A DNA stretch of 64,000 bases from Sedimentimonas flavescens (GTDB lineage: Bacteria; Pseudomonadota; Alphaproteobacteria; Rhodobacterales; Rhodobacteraceae). The translations under genes and the position numbers were made by a program. Of the stretch, positions 25,901 to 34,341 are shown in pieces. The notes beneath the pieces were generated by a model that did not search any database, was not told the DNA's origin, and saw only the letters and a program-made list of their open reading frames with translations. The stretch lies in NCBI RefSeq assembly GCF_019264375.1, contig NZ_JAHVAI010000007.1, positions 124,001-188,000 on the forward strand. Reading direction: 5' to 3'. Position 1 is the first letter of the stretch. The number at the start of each line of letters is the position of its first letter.

Positions 25901-27462
25901 GCGTCACGCTGATCTCGCCGCCGCCGCACCACGACATCTACTCGATCGAAGACCTCGCGCAGCTGATCTACGATCTCAAGCAGATCAACCCGCGCTGCAA
26001 GGTGACGGTCAAGCTGGTGGCCTCGTCGGGCGTCGGCACGATCGCGGCGGGCGTGGCAAAGGCCAAGGCCGACATCATTCTGATCTCGGGCCACAATGGC
26101 GGCACGGGTGCCTCGCCGGCGACCTCGATCAAATACGCGGGTCTGCCGTGGGAGATGGGCCTGACCGAGGCGCATCAGGTTCTGGCGATGAACAAGCTGC
26201 GTGACCGCGTCACGCTGCGCACCGACGGCGGTCTGCGGACCGGCCGCGACATCGTCATGGCCGCGATGATGGGCGCCGAGGAATACGGCATCGGCACCGC
26301 CGCGCTGATCGCGATGGGCTGCATCATGGTGCGTCAGTGCCAGTCGAACACCTGCCCGGTGGGCGTCTGCACCCAGGATCCGGCGCTGCGCGCCAAGTTC
26401 ACCGGCTCGGCCGACAAGGTGGTCAACCTGATCACCTTCTACGCCCAGGAAGTGCGCGAGATCCTGGCCTCGATCGGGGCCCGCTCGATGGATGAGATCA
26501 TCGGTCGCGCCGATCTGCTGACGCAGGTCAGCCGTGGCTCGGCCTTCCTCGACGACCTCGACCTGAACCCGCTGCTGATCACCGTCGATGGCTGGGACAA
26601 GATCGTCTACGACCGCTCGAAGCCGCGCAACTACGTGCCCGATACGCTTGATGCCGAGATCATCAAGGACGGTCACCGCTTCTTCGAGGATGGCGAGAAG
26701 ATGCAGCTGTCCTATGCGGTCCGCAACACGCTGCGCACCATCGGGACGCGCGCCTCGAGCCACATCGTCAAGAACTTCGGGATGCGCAACGCGCTGCAAC
26801 CCGACCATCTGACGGTGAAGCTGACGGGTTCGTGCGGGCAGTCGCTGGGGGCCTTTGCGGCGCCGGGCCTCAAGATCGAGGTGTCGGGTGACGCGAACGA
26901 CTATGTCGGCAAGGGCCTGTCGGGCGGCACCATCGTGGTACGTCCGCCGATGGCTTCGCCGCTGATGGCCAGCGAGAACACGATCATCGGCAACACCGTG
27001 CTTTACGGGGCGACCGACGGTTATCTGTTCGCAGCGGGCCGCGCGGGCGAGCGTTTCGGCGTGCGCAACTCGGGCGCCAAGGTTGTGGTCGAGGGCTGCG
27101 GCTCGAACGGTTGCGAATACATGACCGGCGGCGTCGCGGTGATCCTGGGCCGCATCGGCGCGAACTTCGGTGCGGGCATGACCGGCGGCATGGCTTACCT
27201 TTACGACCCGGAGGGGCTGGCCGAGGATTACATGAACCTCGAAAGCCTCGTGACCTGCGCGGTCAGCCACCCGCATTGGGAAGCCCAACTGAAGGGCCTG
27301 ATCGAGCGCCACGCCAAGGAGACCGGCTCGCGCAAGGCCAGCGACATCCTGCAGAACTGGGAGGCCGAGCGCGCCAACTTCCTGCAGGTCTGCCCGAAGG
27401 AGATGCTGGTGCATCTGCCCTTCCCGCTGAGCGACGAGCCGCAGGCGATGCCGGCCGAGTAA
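22924..27462 (+). CDS. gltB: Glutamate synthase (NADPH) large subunit
   Basis: A 1512-residue protein. The N-terminal glutamine amidotransferase nucleophile is Cys34 (KASCGVGLVVSIDG), so a 33-residue propeptide is removed. The central domain and the FMN/synthase domain follow (SGHNGGTGASPATSIKYAGL), then the [3Fe-4S] cysteines in GCIMVRQCQSNTCPVGVC and a C-terminal beta-helix rich in GG repeats (GGTIVVRPP). It turns glutamine and 2-oxoglutarate into two glutamates. Length and domain order are complete. A hairpin terminator follows at 27488. Confidence 0.97.
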   Translation: MTKYDEAWVAAEEAKRKWMDENSLFKLDDEKASCGVGLVVSIDGKASRKVVENGIDALKAIWHRGAVDADGKTGDGAGIHVQIPVPFFYDQIRRTGHEPNMQKRVAVGQIFLPRTDFGAQERCRTIVESEVLRMGHYIYGWRHVPVNTEVLGEKANATRPEIEQILIRCEKDIDDEQFERELYIIRRRIEKAAIAAQIAGLYVCSLSTRSIIYKGMMLAEQVAEFYPDLKDDRFESAFAIYHQRYSTNTFPQWWLAQPFRMLAHNGEINTIKGNVNWMKSHEIRMASNTFGDAAEDIKPIIPAGASDSGALDAVFEVMVRSGRSAPMTKTMLVPEAWSKATTDMPKAWQDMYAYCNSVMEPWDGPAALAMTDGRWVCGGLDRNGLRPIRYVVTGDGMLIAGSEVGMVPIDEMSVREKGALGPGQMIAVDMREGKLYHDKDIKDRLANSQPFGEWVEKVVDLNALMRDVPEKAMFSGAELRKRQIAAGYSVEELEQILAPMAEDGKEAIASMGDDTPPAVLSKQYRPLSHFFRQNFSQVTNPPIDSLRESRVMSLKTRFGNLKNVLDEDSSQTEILSLESPFIANAEYEQMLKQFGASVAIIDCTFPANADQEALREGLERIRAEAEDAVRSGALHIVLTDEHQGPEKVAMPMILATSAVHSWLTRKGLRTFTSVNVRSAECIDSHYFAVLIGSGATTVNAYLAQDSIADRIERGLLEGSLVDNMRRYRDAIDSGLLKIMSKMGISIISSYRGGLNFEAVGLSRAMVAEYFPGMHSRISGIGLHGIQHKLEEVHVKGWKGGQDVMPIGGFYKARRTGEKHAWEAQTMHLLQSACDRASYDLWKQYSAMMRANPPIHIRDLLDIKTLGKPVPIEEVESITSIRKRFVTPGMSLGALSPEAHKLLNVAMNRIGAKSDSGEGGEDPAHFVPEPNGDNPSAKIKQVASGRFGVTAEYLNHCEELEIKVAQGAKPGEGGQLPGMKVTDLIARLRHSTKGVTLISPPPHHDIYSIEDLAQLIYDLKQINPRCKVTVKLVASSGVGTIAAGVAKAKADIILISGHNGGTGASPATSIKYAGLPWEMGLTEAHQVLAMNKLRDRVTLRTDGGLRTGRDIVMAAMMGAEEYGIGTAALIAMGCIMVRQCQSNTCPVGVCTQDPALRAKFTGSADKVVNLITFYAQEVREILASIGARSMDEIIGRADLLTQVSRGSAFLDDLDLNPLLITVDGWDKIVYDRSKPRNYVPDTLDAEIIKDGHRFFEDGEKMQLSYAVRNTLRTIGTRASSHIVKNFGMRNALQPDHLTVKLTGSCGQSLGAFAAPGLKIEVSGDANDYVGKGLSGGTIVVRPPMASPLMASENTIIGNTVLYGATDGYLFAAGRAGERFGVRNSGAKVVVEGCGSNGCEYMTGGVAVILGRIGANFGAGMTGGMAYLYDPEGLAEDYMNLESLVTCAVSHPHWEAQLKGLIERHAKETGSRKASDILQNWEAERANFLQVCPKEMLVHLPFPLSDEPQAMPAE

Positions 27463-27487
27463 GCGCCGGCACGCAGTCAGAACGCGA

Positions 27488-27520
27488 AAGGGCGGGGCGA
27501 ATTGCCTCGCCCTTCTCATT
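27488..27520 (+). terminator. Terminator after gltB
   Basis: An 11-bp stem with one G-U pair (27488-27498 with 27504-27514) around GAATT, followed by CTCATT. It lies 25 bases past the gltB stop. Confidence 0.6.
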
Positions 27521-27609
27521 TCGGGCTTGGCCCAACCAGCCCGTTTCGTACAAGATCGGCAGCCGCACGCCATGGGTGCAGCGACCGGCTTGACCAGCAG
27601 GGGCCAGCC

Positions 27610-28368
27610 GTGACTTATGGCGGCATGGCGCAGAAAAAGACCACCACAGGCAGGACGAAACGCAAACCGCGCGGGCAGCAAACCCAGAACCGGGCGCTGT
27701 TTGGCTGGCTGTTCAAATGGGCGGCGCGAATCGGCCTTGGCTTCGTCGCGGCGATGCTGGCGCTGGTGGTGCTCTATTCCTTCATCAATCCGCCCACCAC
27801 GATCACCATGTGGTCCGAGGCGCGACGCCTTGGCGGCGTCGATCAGCAGTGGGCACCCATCGAGGAAATCGCCCCGGTCGTGGCACGCTCCGTCGTCGCC
27901 GCCGAAGACGCGAACTTCTGCGAGCATTGGGGCTTTGACATGCGCGCCATCCGTCAGGCCATCGACGAAGGTTCGGGGCGCGGCGCCTCGACGCTGAGCC
28001 AGCAGGTGGTGAAGAACGTTTTCCTGTGGCAGGGCCGCAGCTGGCTGCGCAAGGCGATGGAGGCCGCGCTGACCCCGGTGGTCGAGGCGGTCTGGACCAA
28101 GCGGCGCATCCTTGAGGTCTATCTGAACGTGGCCGAATTCGATGAGGGCGTCTTTGGCGTCAACGCGGCGGCTTTTCGTTATTTCCGCACGACACCCGAT
28201 CAACTGACCCCGCGCCAGGCGGCGCTGCTTGCCGCCGTTCTGCCCGACCCTAAAGGCCGCTCGGCCTCGAAACCCTCGTCCTTCGTGTCGCGCCGCGCGC
28301 GCTCGATCGAGGATGGCGCGCAGACCATCCGCGTGGATGGCCGCGCCATGTGTTTCGAGCACGACTGA
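27610..28368 (+). CDS. mtgA: Monofunctional peptidoglycan glycosyltransferase
   Basis: About 252 residues from a GTG with AGGGG seven bases upstream; an ATG at 27625 is the alternative. After a basic cytoplasmic tail there is one membrane helix (IGLGFVAAMLALVVLYSF). The GT51 domain follows with the catalytic Glu in AAEDANFCEHWGFD, GASTLSQQVVKNVFLW, the second Glu in RRILEVYLNVAEFDEGVFGV and AALLAAVLPDP. It polymerises lipid II glycan strands at the membrane. There is no transpeptidase domain, as expected for MtgA. It is convergent with manC, with only 5 bases between. Confidence 0.94.
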   Translation: MTYGGMAQKKTTTGRTKRKPRGQQTQNRALFGWLFKWAARIGLGFVAAMLALVVLYSFINPPTTITMWSEARRLGGVDQQWAPIEEIAPVVARSVVAAEDANFCEHWGFDMRAIRQAIDEGSGRGASTLSQQVVKNVFLWQGRSWLRKAMEAALTPVVEAVWTKRRILEVYLNVAEFDEGVFGVNAAAFRYFRTTPDQLTPRQAALLAAVLPDPKGRSASKPSSFVSRRARSIEDGAQTIRVDGRAMCFEHD

Positions 28369-28373
28369 GGCGA

Positions 28374-29807
28374 TCAGCTGCGCGCGTAGACATCCTCGTA
28401 GCGGATGATGTCGTCTTCCCCCAGATAGGTGCCGGTCTGCACCTCGATCAGCACCATCGGCACCTTACCCGGGTTGCGCAGCCGGTGCACCGCACCAAGC
28501 GGGATATAGACGGACTGGTTCTCGCTGATCAGGCGGGTGGTCTCGTCGATGGTCACCTCGGCGGTGCCCTCGACCACGATCCAGTGCTCCGAGCGGTGGA
28601 AATGGCTTTGCAGGCTAAGCGCCGCGCCCGGATGCACGACGATACGCTTGACCTGGAAGCGCGCGCCGGTTGCGAGGCTTTCGAACCAGCCCCAGGGGCG
28701 ATAGTCACGCGGCAGTTGCGTGGCCTGCTTGGCGCCGCGCGCCTTGAGGGCGGCAACGGCCTCTTTCACGTCCTGCGCGCGGTCCTTGGCGGCGACCAGA
28801 ACCGCGTCCTGCATCGCCACGGCGATGATGTTTTCCAGCCCGATGCCCACAAGCTCGACCCCCTCGGCCTCGGAGCGCAGCAGGCTATCGGCGCAATCGA
28901 TGGCGGTCGCGTGGTCCGAGCAGACAACGCCCTGCGCATCCGGCCCGCTTTCGCGCCAGACCGCATCCCAACCGCCAAGGTCCGACCACTCGCCGCTGAA
29001 GGGCACAACGCTGAGGTTTTGGGCCTTCTCCATCACCGCATAGTCGATCGAGATGTCGCGTGCCTTGCCCCAGGCCTCGGGTTCAAGCCGCACGAAGCCC
29101 AGATCGCTGCGCGCCTGGGTGACCGACTGGCGCACAGGGTCCAGCAATTCCGGGGCATGGGCCTCGAAGGCGGCAAGAATATCCGCCACGCGGAACAGGA
29201 AAATGCCTGCGTTCCACAGGTAATCGCCTGCGGCCAGCATCCGTTCGGCATTGGCCAGATCGGGCTTCTCGACGAAATTGTGCAGTGCGATGGGTTGGCC
29301 CGAGCCGTCGGGCTGTGCGCCCAGATGCAGATAGCCATAGCCGGTTTCTGGGCGGGTGGGCGCGATGCCGAAGGTGACCAGATCGCCGCGCGCGACGGCC
29401 GAAAGACCCGCCTCGACCGAGGCAAGGAAGGCCGCAGTGTCCGGGATCAGGTGATCCGAGGGTGCCACAAGCATGACCGCCTCGGGGTCCGTCTGCGCGA
29501 GATAAAGGGCGGCCGCCAGCACGGCGGGGGCGGTATTGCGCCCCTCCGGCTCGATCAGGATCGGACCGGGGTCGATCCCGGCCTCGGTCAGTTGCTCGGC
29601 CACGATGAAACGGAAGTCATTGTTGGTGATCGTCAGCGGCGGGGCAAAGCTCAAGCCTCCGGCCGCCTGCGAAACCCGCCGCGCCGAGGCCTGAAACAGG
29701 CTTTCCTCGCCAATGAGGGAGGCGAACTGCTTGGGGTAGGATTTGCGCGACAGCGGCCAGAGCCGGGTGCCGGAACCACCGCAAAGAAGGCAGGGCGTGA
29801 TCTTCAT
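28374..29807 (-). CDS. manC: Mannose-1-phosphate guanylyltransferase / mannose-6-phosphate isomerase
   Basis: A 477-residue bifunctional type II PMI/GMP. The N-terminal nucleotidyltransferase shows LCGGSGTRLWPLSRKSYPKQ, VAPSDHLIPD and NFVEKPDLA. The C-terminal cupin carries the metal-binding pattern ALSLQSHFHRSEHWIVVEG. It makes GDP-mannose for surface polysaccharide, working with manB (36601-37992). It opens the polysaccharide region and is the most distal of the leftward genes; a 102-base gap separates it from the upstream GT2 gene. Confidence 0.95.
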   Translation of the reverse strand: MKITPCLLCGGSGTRLWPLSRKSYPKQFASLIGEESLFQASARRVSQAAGGLSFAPPLTITNNDFRFIVAEQLTEAGIDPGPILIEPEGRNTAPAVLAAALYLAQTDPEAVMLVAPSDHLIPDTAAFLASVEAGLSAVARGDLVTFGIAPTRPETGYGYLHLGAQPDGSGQPIALHNFVEKPDLANAERMLAAGDYLWNAGIFLFRVADILAAFEAHAPELLDPVRQSVTQARSDLGFVRLEPEAWGKARDISIDYAVMEKAQNLSVVPFSGEWSDLGGWDAVWRESGPDAQGVVCSDHATAIDCADSLLRSEAEGVELVGIGLENIIAVAMQDAVLVAAKDRAQDVKEAVAALKARGAKQATQLPRDYRPWGWFESLATGARFQVKRIVVHPGAALSLQSHFHRSEHWIVVEGTAEVTIDETTRLISENQSVYIPLGAVHRLRNPGKVPMVLIEVQTGTYLGEDDIIRYEDVYARS

Positions 29808-29909
29808 TCTATAATCCGTTCAAAACCGTGCCCTTAGCTATACAACCTAGCCCGCCGCTGTGCAGCCCTTCGTGCCGTCGCAGCGGGCATTATTCCGGGG
29901 ATCGGCGGA

Positions 29910-30836
29910 TCAGAGCCGACCCAGCATCGCCGCAAGCCAGAGAACGGCGGTACTCGCGCGCGACTGGCGGTAGAGCCCGAGGCGCCAAAGGGCTCCCGGT
30001 CGCCGCCAGAACGGCGCGCGTCGCACAGCCGCAAAGCCTGCAAGAAGCGCGCGGTTCTCGGGCGTCAGGCGATGCGCCGAAGCGCTCAGCGCGACGACAT
30101 TCACGCCGTTCCACTGCCGATAGTGCCCCGCGAGAAGCTGCCCAAGACGGCTCAGCTTCGCCCCCGCGCCGTCATTCGCGCCGATCTCATTGCCGGCGTG
30201 CTGGCGGTAGAGCAGGGAGGGGCGATCGTCATGCACCAACTGCGCGCCCGCCCCGGACATAAGCTGATAGATCCACCAATCATGCATGATAACGCGGCCA
30301 GCCTCGGGTGCGGCGGCGCTGGCCAGACGGGCGCCCGCCGGGTTGAGCAGGATGGTGTTGCCCGCCGCCACATTCTGCACCAGCGCATTGCGGAACCCCA
30401 GCGGGCGCGGGCGTGGCAGGGAGATCCGGCGGTGCTCCAGCCGCTCATCGGTGATCCAGGTGCGGCTGCAATAGAGCGCGGGGCCTGCGATGCCCTCCAG
30501 CGACGCGATCCCGCGCGAAAGCCGATCAGGCAACCAGACATCATCCTGATCGGCAAAGGCCAGCCAGCTTGTCGCGGGCACATGGCCTTGCATCCGGCGC
30601 ACCAGCGACAGGAAGTTCGCACTCGCCCCCTGACGCGGTCCATCAAGACAGATCACGCGGTGCCCCCGCTGCGCGAAACCCGAAATGATCTCGGACGAGC
30701 CATCGCGCGAGCCGTCATCGCTGACGATCAGCGTCCAGTTGGTGTGCTCCTGCCCGGCGATGCTGTCGAGTTGCGCGGGCAGGTGCCGCGCGCCATTGCG
30801 CACCGCCATCAGGATCGCGACATGCGGTGCGCTCAT
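29910..30836 (-). CDS. GT2 glycosyltransferase, rhamnosyltransferase-like
   Basis: A 308-residue family 2 transferase. It has ILMAVRNGARHLPAQLDSI, VSDDGSRDGS and the metal-binding FADQDDVWLPDRLSRGI, followed by MHDWWIYQL, which fits the acceptor-side region of rhamnosyl/galactofuranosyl-type GT2 enzymes. There is no signal peptide; it acts on the cytoplasmic face. It lies 7 bases downstream of rmlA, so dTDP-rhamnose made by the same operon is the likely donor. Linkage and acceptor cannot be told. Confidence 0.85.
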   Translation of the reverse strand: MSAPHVAILMAVRNGARHLPAQLDSIAGQEHTNWTLIVSDDGSRDGSSEIISGFAQRGHRVICLDGPRQGASANFLSLVRRMQGHVPATSWLAFADQDDVWLPDRLSRGIASLEGIAGPALYCSRTWITDERLEHRRISLPRPRPLGFRNALVQNVAAGNTILLNPAGARLASAAAPEAGRVIMHDWWIYQLMSGAGAQLVHDDRPSLLYRQHAGNEIGANDGAGAKLSRLGQLLAGHYRQWNGVNVVALSASAHRLTPENRALLAGFAAVRRAPFWRRPGALWRLGLYRQSRASTAVLWLAAMLGRL

Positions 30837-30843
30837 CGCGGCC

Positions 30844-31725
30844 TCACATCATTTGCGTCGTCAGGCTGCTCAGATACCGGCCGTAATCGTTCTTGTCGAA
30901 ACGCGCCGCGCGCTCCAGCAGCCCGAGGTCATCGACCCAGCCCTGCGCATGGGCGATCTCTTCCAGGCAGCCGACCTGCTGGCCCTGCCGCTGTTGCAAG
31001 GTACGTACGAAATTGCCTGCGTCGAGCAGGCTGTGATGCGTTCCGGTGTCGAGCCAGGCGTAGCCGCGGCCCATCAGCTCGACGTTCAGGCGGCCCTCGC
31101 GCAGATAGCCTTCGAGCAGGGTAACAATCTCCAACTCGCCGCGCGGCGAGGGGCGCACCTCGCGCGCGCGCAGCGGCGCGTCGCCGTCAAGAAAGTAAAG
31201 CCCGGTGACGGCATAGGGCGAGGGCGGCTGCGCCGGCTTCTCGATCAGCGCGGTGGCCTGACCCGCCGCATCGAATGCCACGACGCCGTAGCGCTCGGGG
31301 TCGGCGACGCGGTAGCCGAAGACGGTGCCGCCATCCTGACGCTGGCTGACCCGATGCAGCAGCTCCTGCAGGCCATGGCCGAAGAAGATGTTATCCCCCA
31401 GCACCAGCGCCGAGGGCGCGCCGTCAAGGAACTCCTCGGCCAGCAGATAGGCCTGCGCCAACCCCTCGGGGCGCGGCTGGACGATGTATTCGAGGCTGAG
31501 CCCCCATTGGCTGCCATCGCCAAGCGTACGGCGGAACTGCTCTTGATCCTGCGGCGTGGTGATCACCGCGATTTCGCGAATGCCCGCCAGCATCAGAACC
31601 GAGAGCGGGTAGTAGATCATCGGCTTGTCATAGACCGGCAGGAGCTGTTTCGAGATGCCGATGGTGATCGGGTAAAGCCGCGTCCCCGATCCACCGGCGA
31701 GGATGATGCCTTTGCGCTTGCTCAT
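30844..31725 (-). CDS. rmlA: Glucose-1-phosphate thymidylyltransferase
   Basis: A 293-residue nucleotidyltransferase with GIILAGGSGTRLYPITIGIS, PVYDKPMIYYPLSVLMLAGI, LVLGDNIFFGHGL and GYAWLDTGTHHSLLDAG, as in RmlA/RfbA. It makes dTDP-glucose, the first step to dTDP-L-rhamnose. Its start overlaps the rmlD stop by 4 bp. It is the fourth gene of the rmlC-rmlB-rmlD-rmlA operon in transcription order. The protein is of normal length. Confidence 0.96.
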   Translation of the reverse strand: MSKRKGIILAGGSGTRLYPITIGISKQLLPVYDKPMIYYPLSVLMLAGIREIAVITTPQDQEQFRRTLGDGSQWGLSLEYIVQPRPEGLAQAYLLAEEFLDGAPSALVLGDNIFFGHGLQELLHRVSQRQDGGTVFGYRVADPERYGVVAFDAAGQATALIEKPAQPPSPYAVTGLYFLDGDAPLRAREVRPSPRGELEIVTLLEGYLREGRLNVELMGRGYAWLDTGTHHSLLDAGNFVRTLQQRQGQQVGCLEEIAHAQGWVDDLGLLERAARFDKNDYGRYLSSLTTQMM

Positions 31726-32570
31726 GCGGGGTCTCCGATCTGCGGGATGATGCGGGAAAGGGCGGCGCGCCAGTCGGGCCGGGACAGGCCGAAGGCGGCA
31801 AGCCCGGAACAGTCGAGCCGGGAATTGGCGGGGCGGCGCGCCGGGGTGGGGTAGGCGCTGGCCGGAATATCAGCCACGCGGCAGGGCAAGGCGGCCTCAT
31901 CCATGATGGCGCGGGCGAACTCGGCCCAGCTCACGTCGGGGGCGCCGGCAAGGTGATAGGTGCCCGAGCGCGCCGGATCATGGATCAGCGTATGCGCGAT
32001 CGTCAGGCAGGCGGCGGCGATGGCATCGGCGGGGGTGGGGCCGCCGATCTGATCGGCCACGACGCTGACGTCGTCACGCCCGCGCCCAAGCCGCAGCATG
32101 GTTCGCAGGAAATTCGCGCCATGGGCCGAAAACACCCAGGAGGTACGCAGGATCGCATGGCAGCCGTTGGCGGCGCGCACCGCCTCTTCGCCCGCGCGCT
32201 TCGATCGCCCATAGGCGCCGAGCGGCGCGGTAGCCGCCTCGGGTGCGAAGGGATCGCAACCTGCACCGTCAAAGACGTAATCCGAGGAGATATGAACGAA
32301 GGGGATATCCAGCGCCGCGCAGGCCCGCGCCATGGCGCCCGGCGCCGTCGCATTGACGCAGGTGGCGATGCCCTCGTTCTGCTCGGCCAGATCGACGGCA
32401 GTCCAGGCGGCAGCGTTGATCACGGCGGCAGGCCGGATCGCGCGGATGGCGGCGGCGCAGGCGGCAGGGTCGGTCAGATCGGCCTCATCCCTCCCCAGGA
32501 ACCGCGCGCCGGGGGACAGCAGGCGCAGCTCGCGCGCGACCTGCCCGGTCTTGCCGAACACGAGGATCAT
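31722..32570 (-). CDS. rmlD: dTDP-4-dehydrorhamnose reductase
   Basis: A 282-residue extended short-chain reductase with [17 protein letters not shown] (NADPH loop), [27 protein letters not shown] and the catalytic Tyr-Lys in [14 protein letters not shown]. It reduces dTDP-4-dehydro-L-rhamnose to dTDP-L-rhamnose. The start ATG overlaps the rmlB stop, and its own stop overlaps the rmlA start. Open upstream sequence in this frame belongs to rmlB. Confidence 0.94.
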   Translation of the reverse strand: MILVFGKTGQVARELRLLSPGARFLGRDEADLTDPAACAAAIRAIRPAAVINAAAWTAVDLAEQNEGIATCVNATAPGAMARACAALDIPFVHISSDYVFDGAGCDPFAPEAATAPLGAYGRSKRAGEEAVRAANGCHAILRTSWVFSAHGANFLRTMLRLGRGRDDVSVVADQIGGPTPADAIAAACLTIAHTLIHDPARSGTYHLAGAPDVSWAEFARAIMDEAALPCRVADIPASAYPTPARRPANSRLDCSGLAAFGLSRPDWRAALSRIIPQIGDPA

Positions 32571-33613
32571 GCCACGACCCCCAGACGCTGGCCGACGCCG
32601 CGGCGGTGTTGCAGGGCGCGCCACCAGGGCTCGTGTGTCAGATACCAGTCAACCGTGCGCGCGAGCCCCTCTTCTACGCTGACCGAGGGGCGCCAGCCCA
32701 GCTCGGTCCGGATGCGCGTGGGGTCGATGGCGTAGCGTGCGTCATGACCGGGGCGGTCGGCGACGAAGGTAATCTGCTCGGTATAGGGTCGCGCGCCGGG
32801 GCGACGATCATCAAGGATCGCACAGAGCGACTGGACAAGGTGAAGGTTCGTGCGCTCATTCTCTCCACCGATGTTGTAGCTGCGGCCCGGGCGGCCCTTT
32901 TCAAGCACCAGCAAGAGCGCCTCGGCGTGGTCCTCGACGTAAAGCCAGTCGCGGATCTGCGCGCCAGTGCCATAGATCGGCAGCGGTTTGCCCGCGAGGG
33001 CGTTGAGGATGATCACGGGGATCAGCTTTTCGGGGAAGTGGAACGGCCCGTAATTGTTCGAACAATTGGTCAGCAGCACCGGCAGGTCGAAGGTTTCGTG
33101 CCAGGCGCGCACCAGATGATCCGACGCGGCCTTGGACGCCGCATAGGGCGAGCGCGGATCATAGGGGCTGTCTTCGGTGAACTTCGCCGCCGGGTCGGGC
33201 GGGAGCGAGCCGAAGACCTCATCGGTCGATACATGGTGAAAGCGGAAATGCTCGGGGCGGCCAGAGCGTTCCCAATAGCTACGTGCGGCTTGTAGCAGGA
33301 TCATCGTGCCGGTGACATTCGTGTCGACGAACACGCCTGGCCCGTCGATCGAGCGATCCACGTGGCTTTCGGCTGCAAGATGCAGCACCGCATCGGGGGC
33401 ATGGCGGCGAAAGATCGCCTCAAGCGCCACCGGGTCGCGAATGTCTGCGTGCTCGAACGCGTAGCGCGGGCTTCGAGCGACCGAGGCGAGGTTGTCGAGG
33501 CAGGCGGCATAGGTCAGCGCGTCGAGATTGACCACCGAATGGCCCCGCGCGATGGCAAGCCGCACCACTGCCGAACCGATGAACCCGGCGCCACCGGTAA
33601 CAAGGATCTTCAT
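32567..33613 (-). CDS. rmlB: dTDP-glucose 4,6-dehydratase
   Basis: A 348-residue extended SDR enzyme. It has [18 protein letters not shown] at the start, [26 protein letters not shown] and the catalytic Tyr-x3-Lys in [17 protein letters not shown], then [18 protein letters not shown]. It removes water from dTDP-glucose to give the 4-keto-6-deoxy sugar. Both ends overlap neighbours by ATGA (rmlC upstream, rmlD downstream). The C-terminal tail ([14 protein letters not shown]) is a little unusual but the length is normal. Confidence 0.95.
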   Translation of the reverse strand: MKILVTGGAGFIGSAVVRLAIARGHSVVNLDALTYAACLDNLASVARSPRYAFEHADIRDPVALEAIFRRHAPDAVLHLAAESHVDRSIDGPGVFVDTNVTGTMILLQAARSYWERSGRPEHFRFHHVSTDEVFGSLPPDPAAKFTEDSPYDPRSPYAASKAASDHLVRAWHETFDLPVLLTNCSNNYGPFHFPEKLIPVIILNALAGKPLPIYGTGAQIRDWLYVEDHAEALLLVLEKGRPGRSYNIGGENERTNLHLVQSLCAILDDRRPGARPYTEQITFVADRPGHDARYAIDPTRIRTELGWRPSVSVEEGLARTVDWYLTHEPWWRALQHRRGVGQRLGVVA

Positions 33614-34182
33614 GCTGCGGCCTCCAGATAGCTGAACGGGGATTTCGCTTCGCGCAGCAGGGGTGCGGCGGCATCCTTGCCCGACAGGATCGCCTTTGCC
33701 GGGTCGATGCCCCAGTCGATGCCGATCTCGGGGTCGTCGAAACGCACCGCGCCGTCGCACGCGGGCGCGTAATAGTCCGTGCATTTGTAGATGATCTCGG
33801 TCCCCGGTTCGCGGGTGACGAAGCCATGCAGGAAGCCCGCCGGGATCAGCAGCTGGCGCCCGTTCTCGGCGCTCAGTTCGACCCCGAACCACTGGCCGAA
33901 GCTCGGGCTGCCACGGCGGAAATCGACGGCCACGTCGAAAAGCCGCCCGCACCCGCAGCGCACCAGCTTGGCCTGCGCATGGGGCGGCGCCTGGTAATGC
34001 AGCCCGCGCACCGTGCCGACCTGCGCCGAGACGGAATGGTTATCCTGCACGAAGTCGATGTCGACCCCGGCCTCGGCCAGCCGCCGCCGGTTCCAGCTTT
34101 CGCTAAAATATCCCCGCGCATCGCCATGGCGCGCGGGCGTAAGCAGCAAGACACCGGGGAGGCACGTCGTTTCGATCTGCAT
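33610..34182 (-). CDS. rmlC: dTDP-4-dehydrorhamnose 3,5-epimerase
   Basis: A 190-residue cupin epimerase with the substrate/catalytic His in [37 protein letters not shown] and [15 protein letters not shown], followed by the Tyr in [13 protein letters not shown]. It is the first gene of the leftward rml operon. It is divergent from the fibre-like gene at 34342, with a CtrA-like site in the shared 159-bp region. Confidence 0.95.
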   Translation of the reverse strand: MQIETTCLPGVLLLTPARHGDARGYFSESWNRRRLAEAGVDIDFVQDNHSVSAQVGTVRGLHYQAPPHAQAKLVRCGCGRLFDVAVDFRRGSPSFGQWFGVELSAENGRQLLIPAGFLHGFVTREPGTEIIYKCTDYYAPACDGAVRFDDPEIGIDWGIDPAKAILSGKDAAAPLLREAKSPFSYLEAAA

Positions 34183-34237
34183 GGCCGGGTTCCGTTCTGG
34201 AATCAGTTACGTTCCCGGCCAGTTCAGTCGATCGAGC

Positions 34238-34253
34238 CTAAGATAAGCTTAAC
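34238..34253. promoter_or_regulatory. CtrA-like site between rmlC and the fibre gene
   Basis: CTAA-N7-TTAAC, one base off the CtrA consensus TTAA-N7-TTAA(C). It sits 56-71 bases upstream of rmlC. A TTACGTT/AACGTAA inverted repeat (34207-34213 and 34251-34257) overlaps its right half. The motif match is seen directly; CtrA binding is inferred. Confidence 0.4.
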
Positions 34254-34341
34254 GTAAACAGCGCGAACGTGCGGTTAGCGGCGGCTCAACCACGGCGCGG
34301 AATGATCGCGGCCAACGTCATTCCAGAGCGACAGGATTGCC

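Noticed and set aside
21808-28362. A 6.5-kb open frame on the minus strand opposite gltD, the unknown gene, gltB and mtgA
   Set aside because: The plus-strand genes are unmistakable. The antisense frame is rich in His, Arg, Ala and Asp, as GC-rich shadow frames are, and shows no domain.
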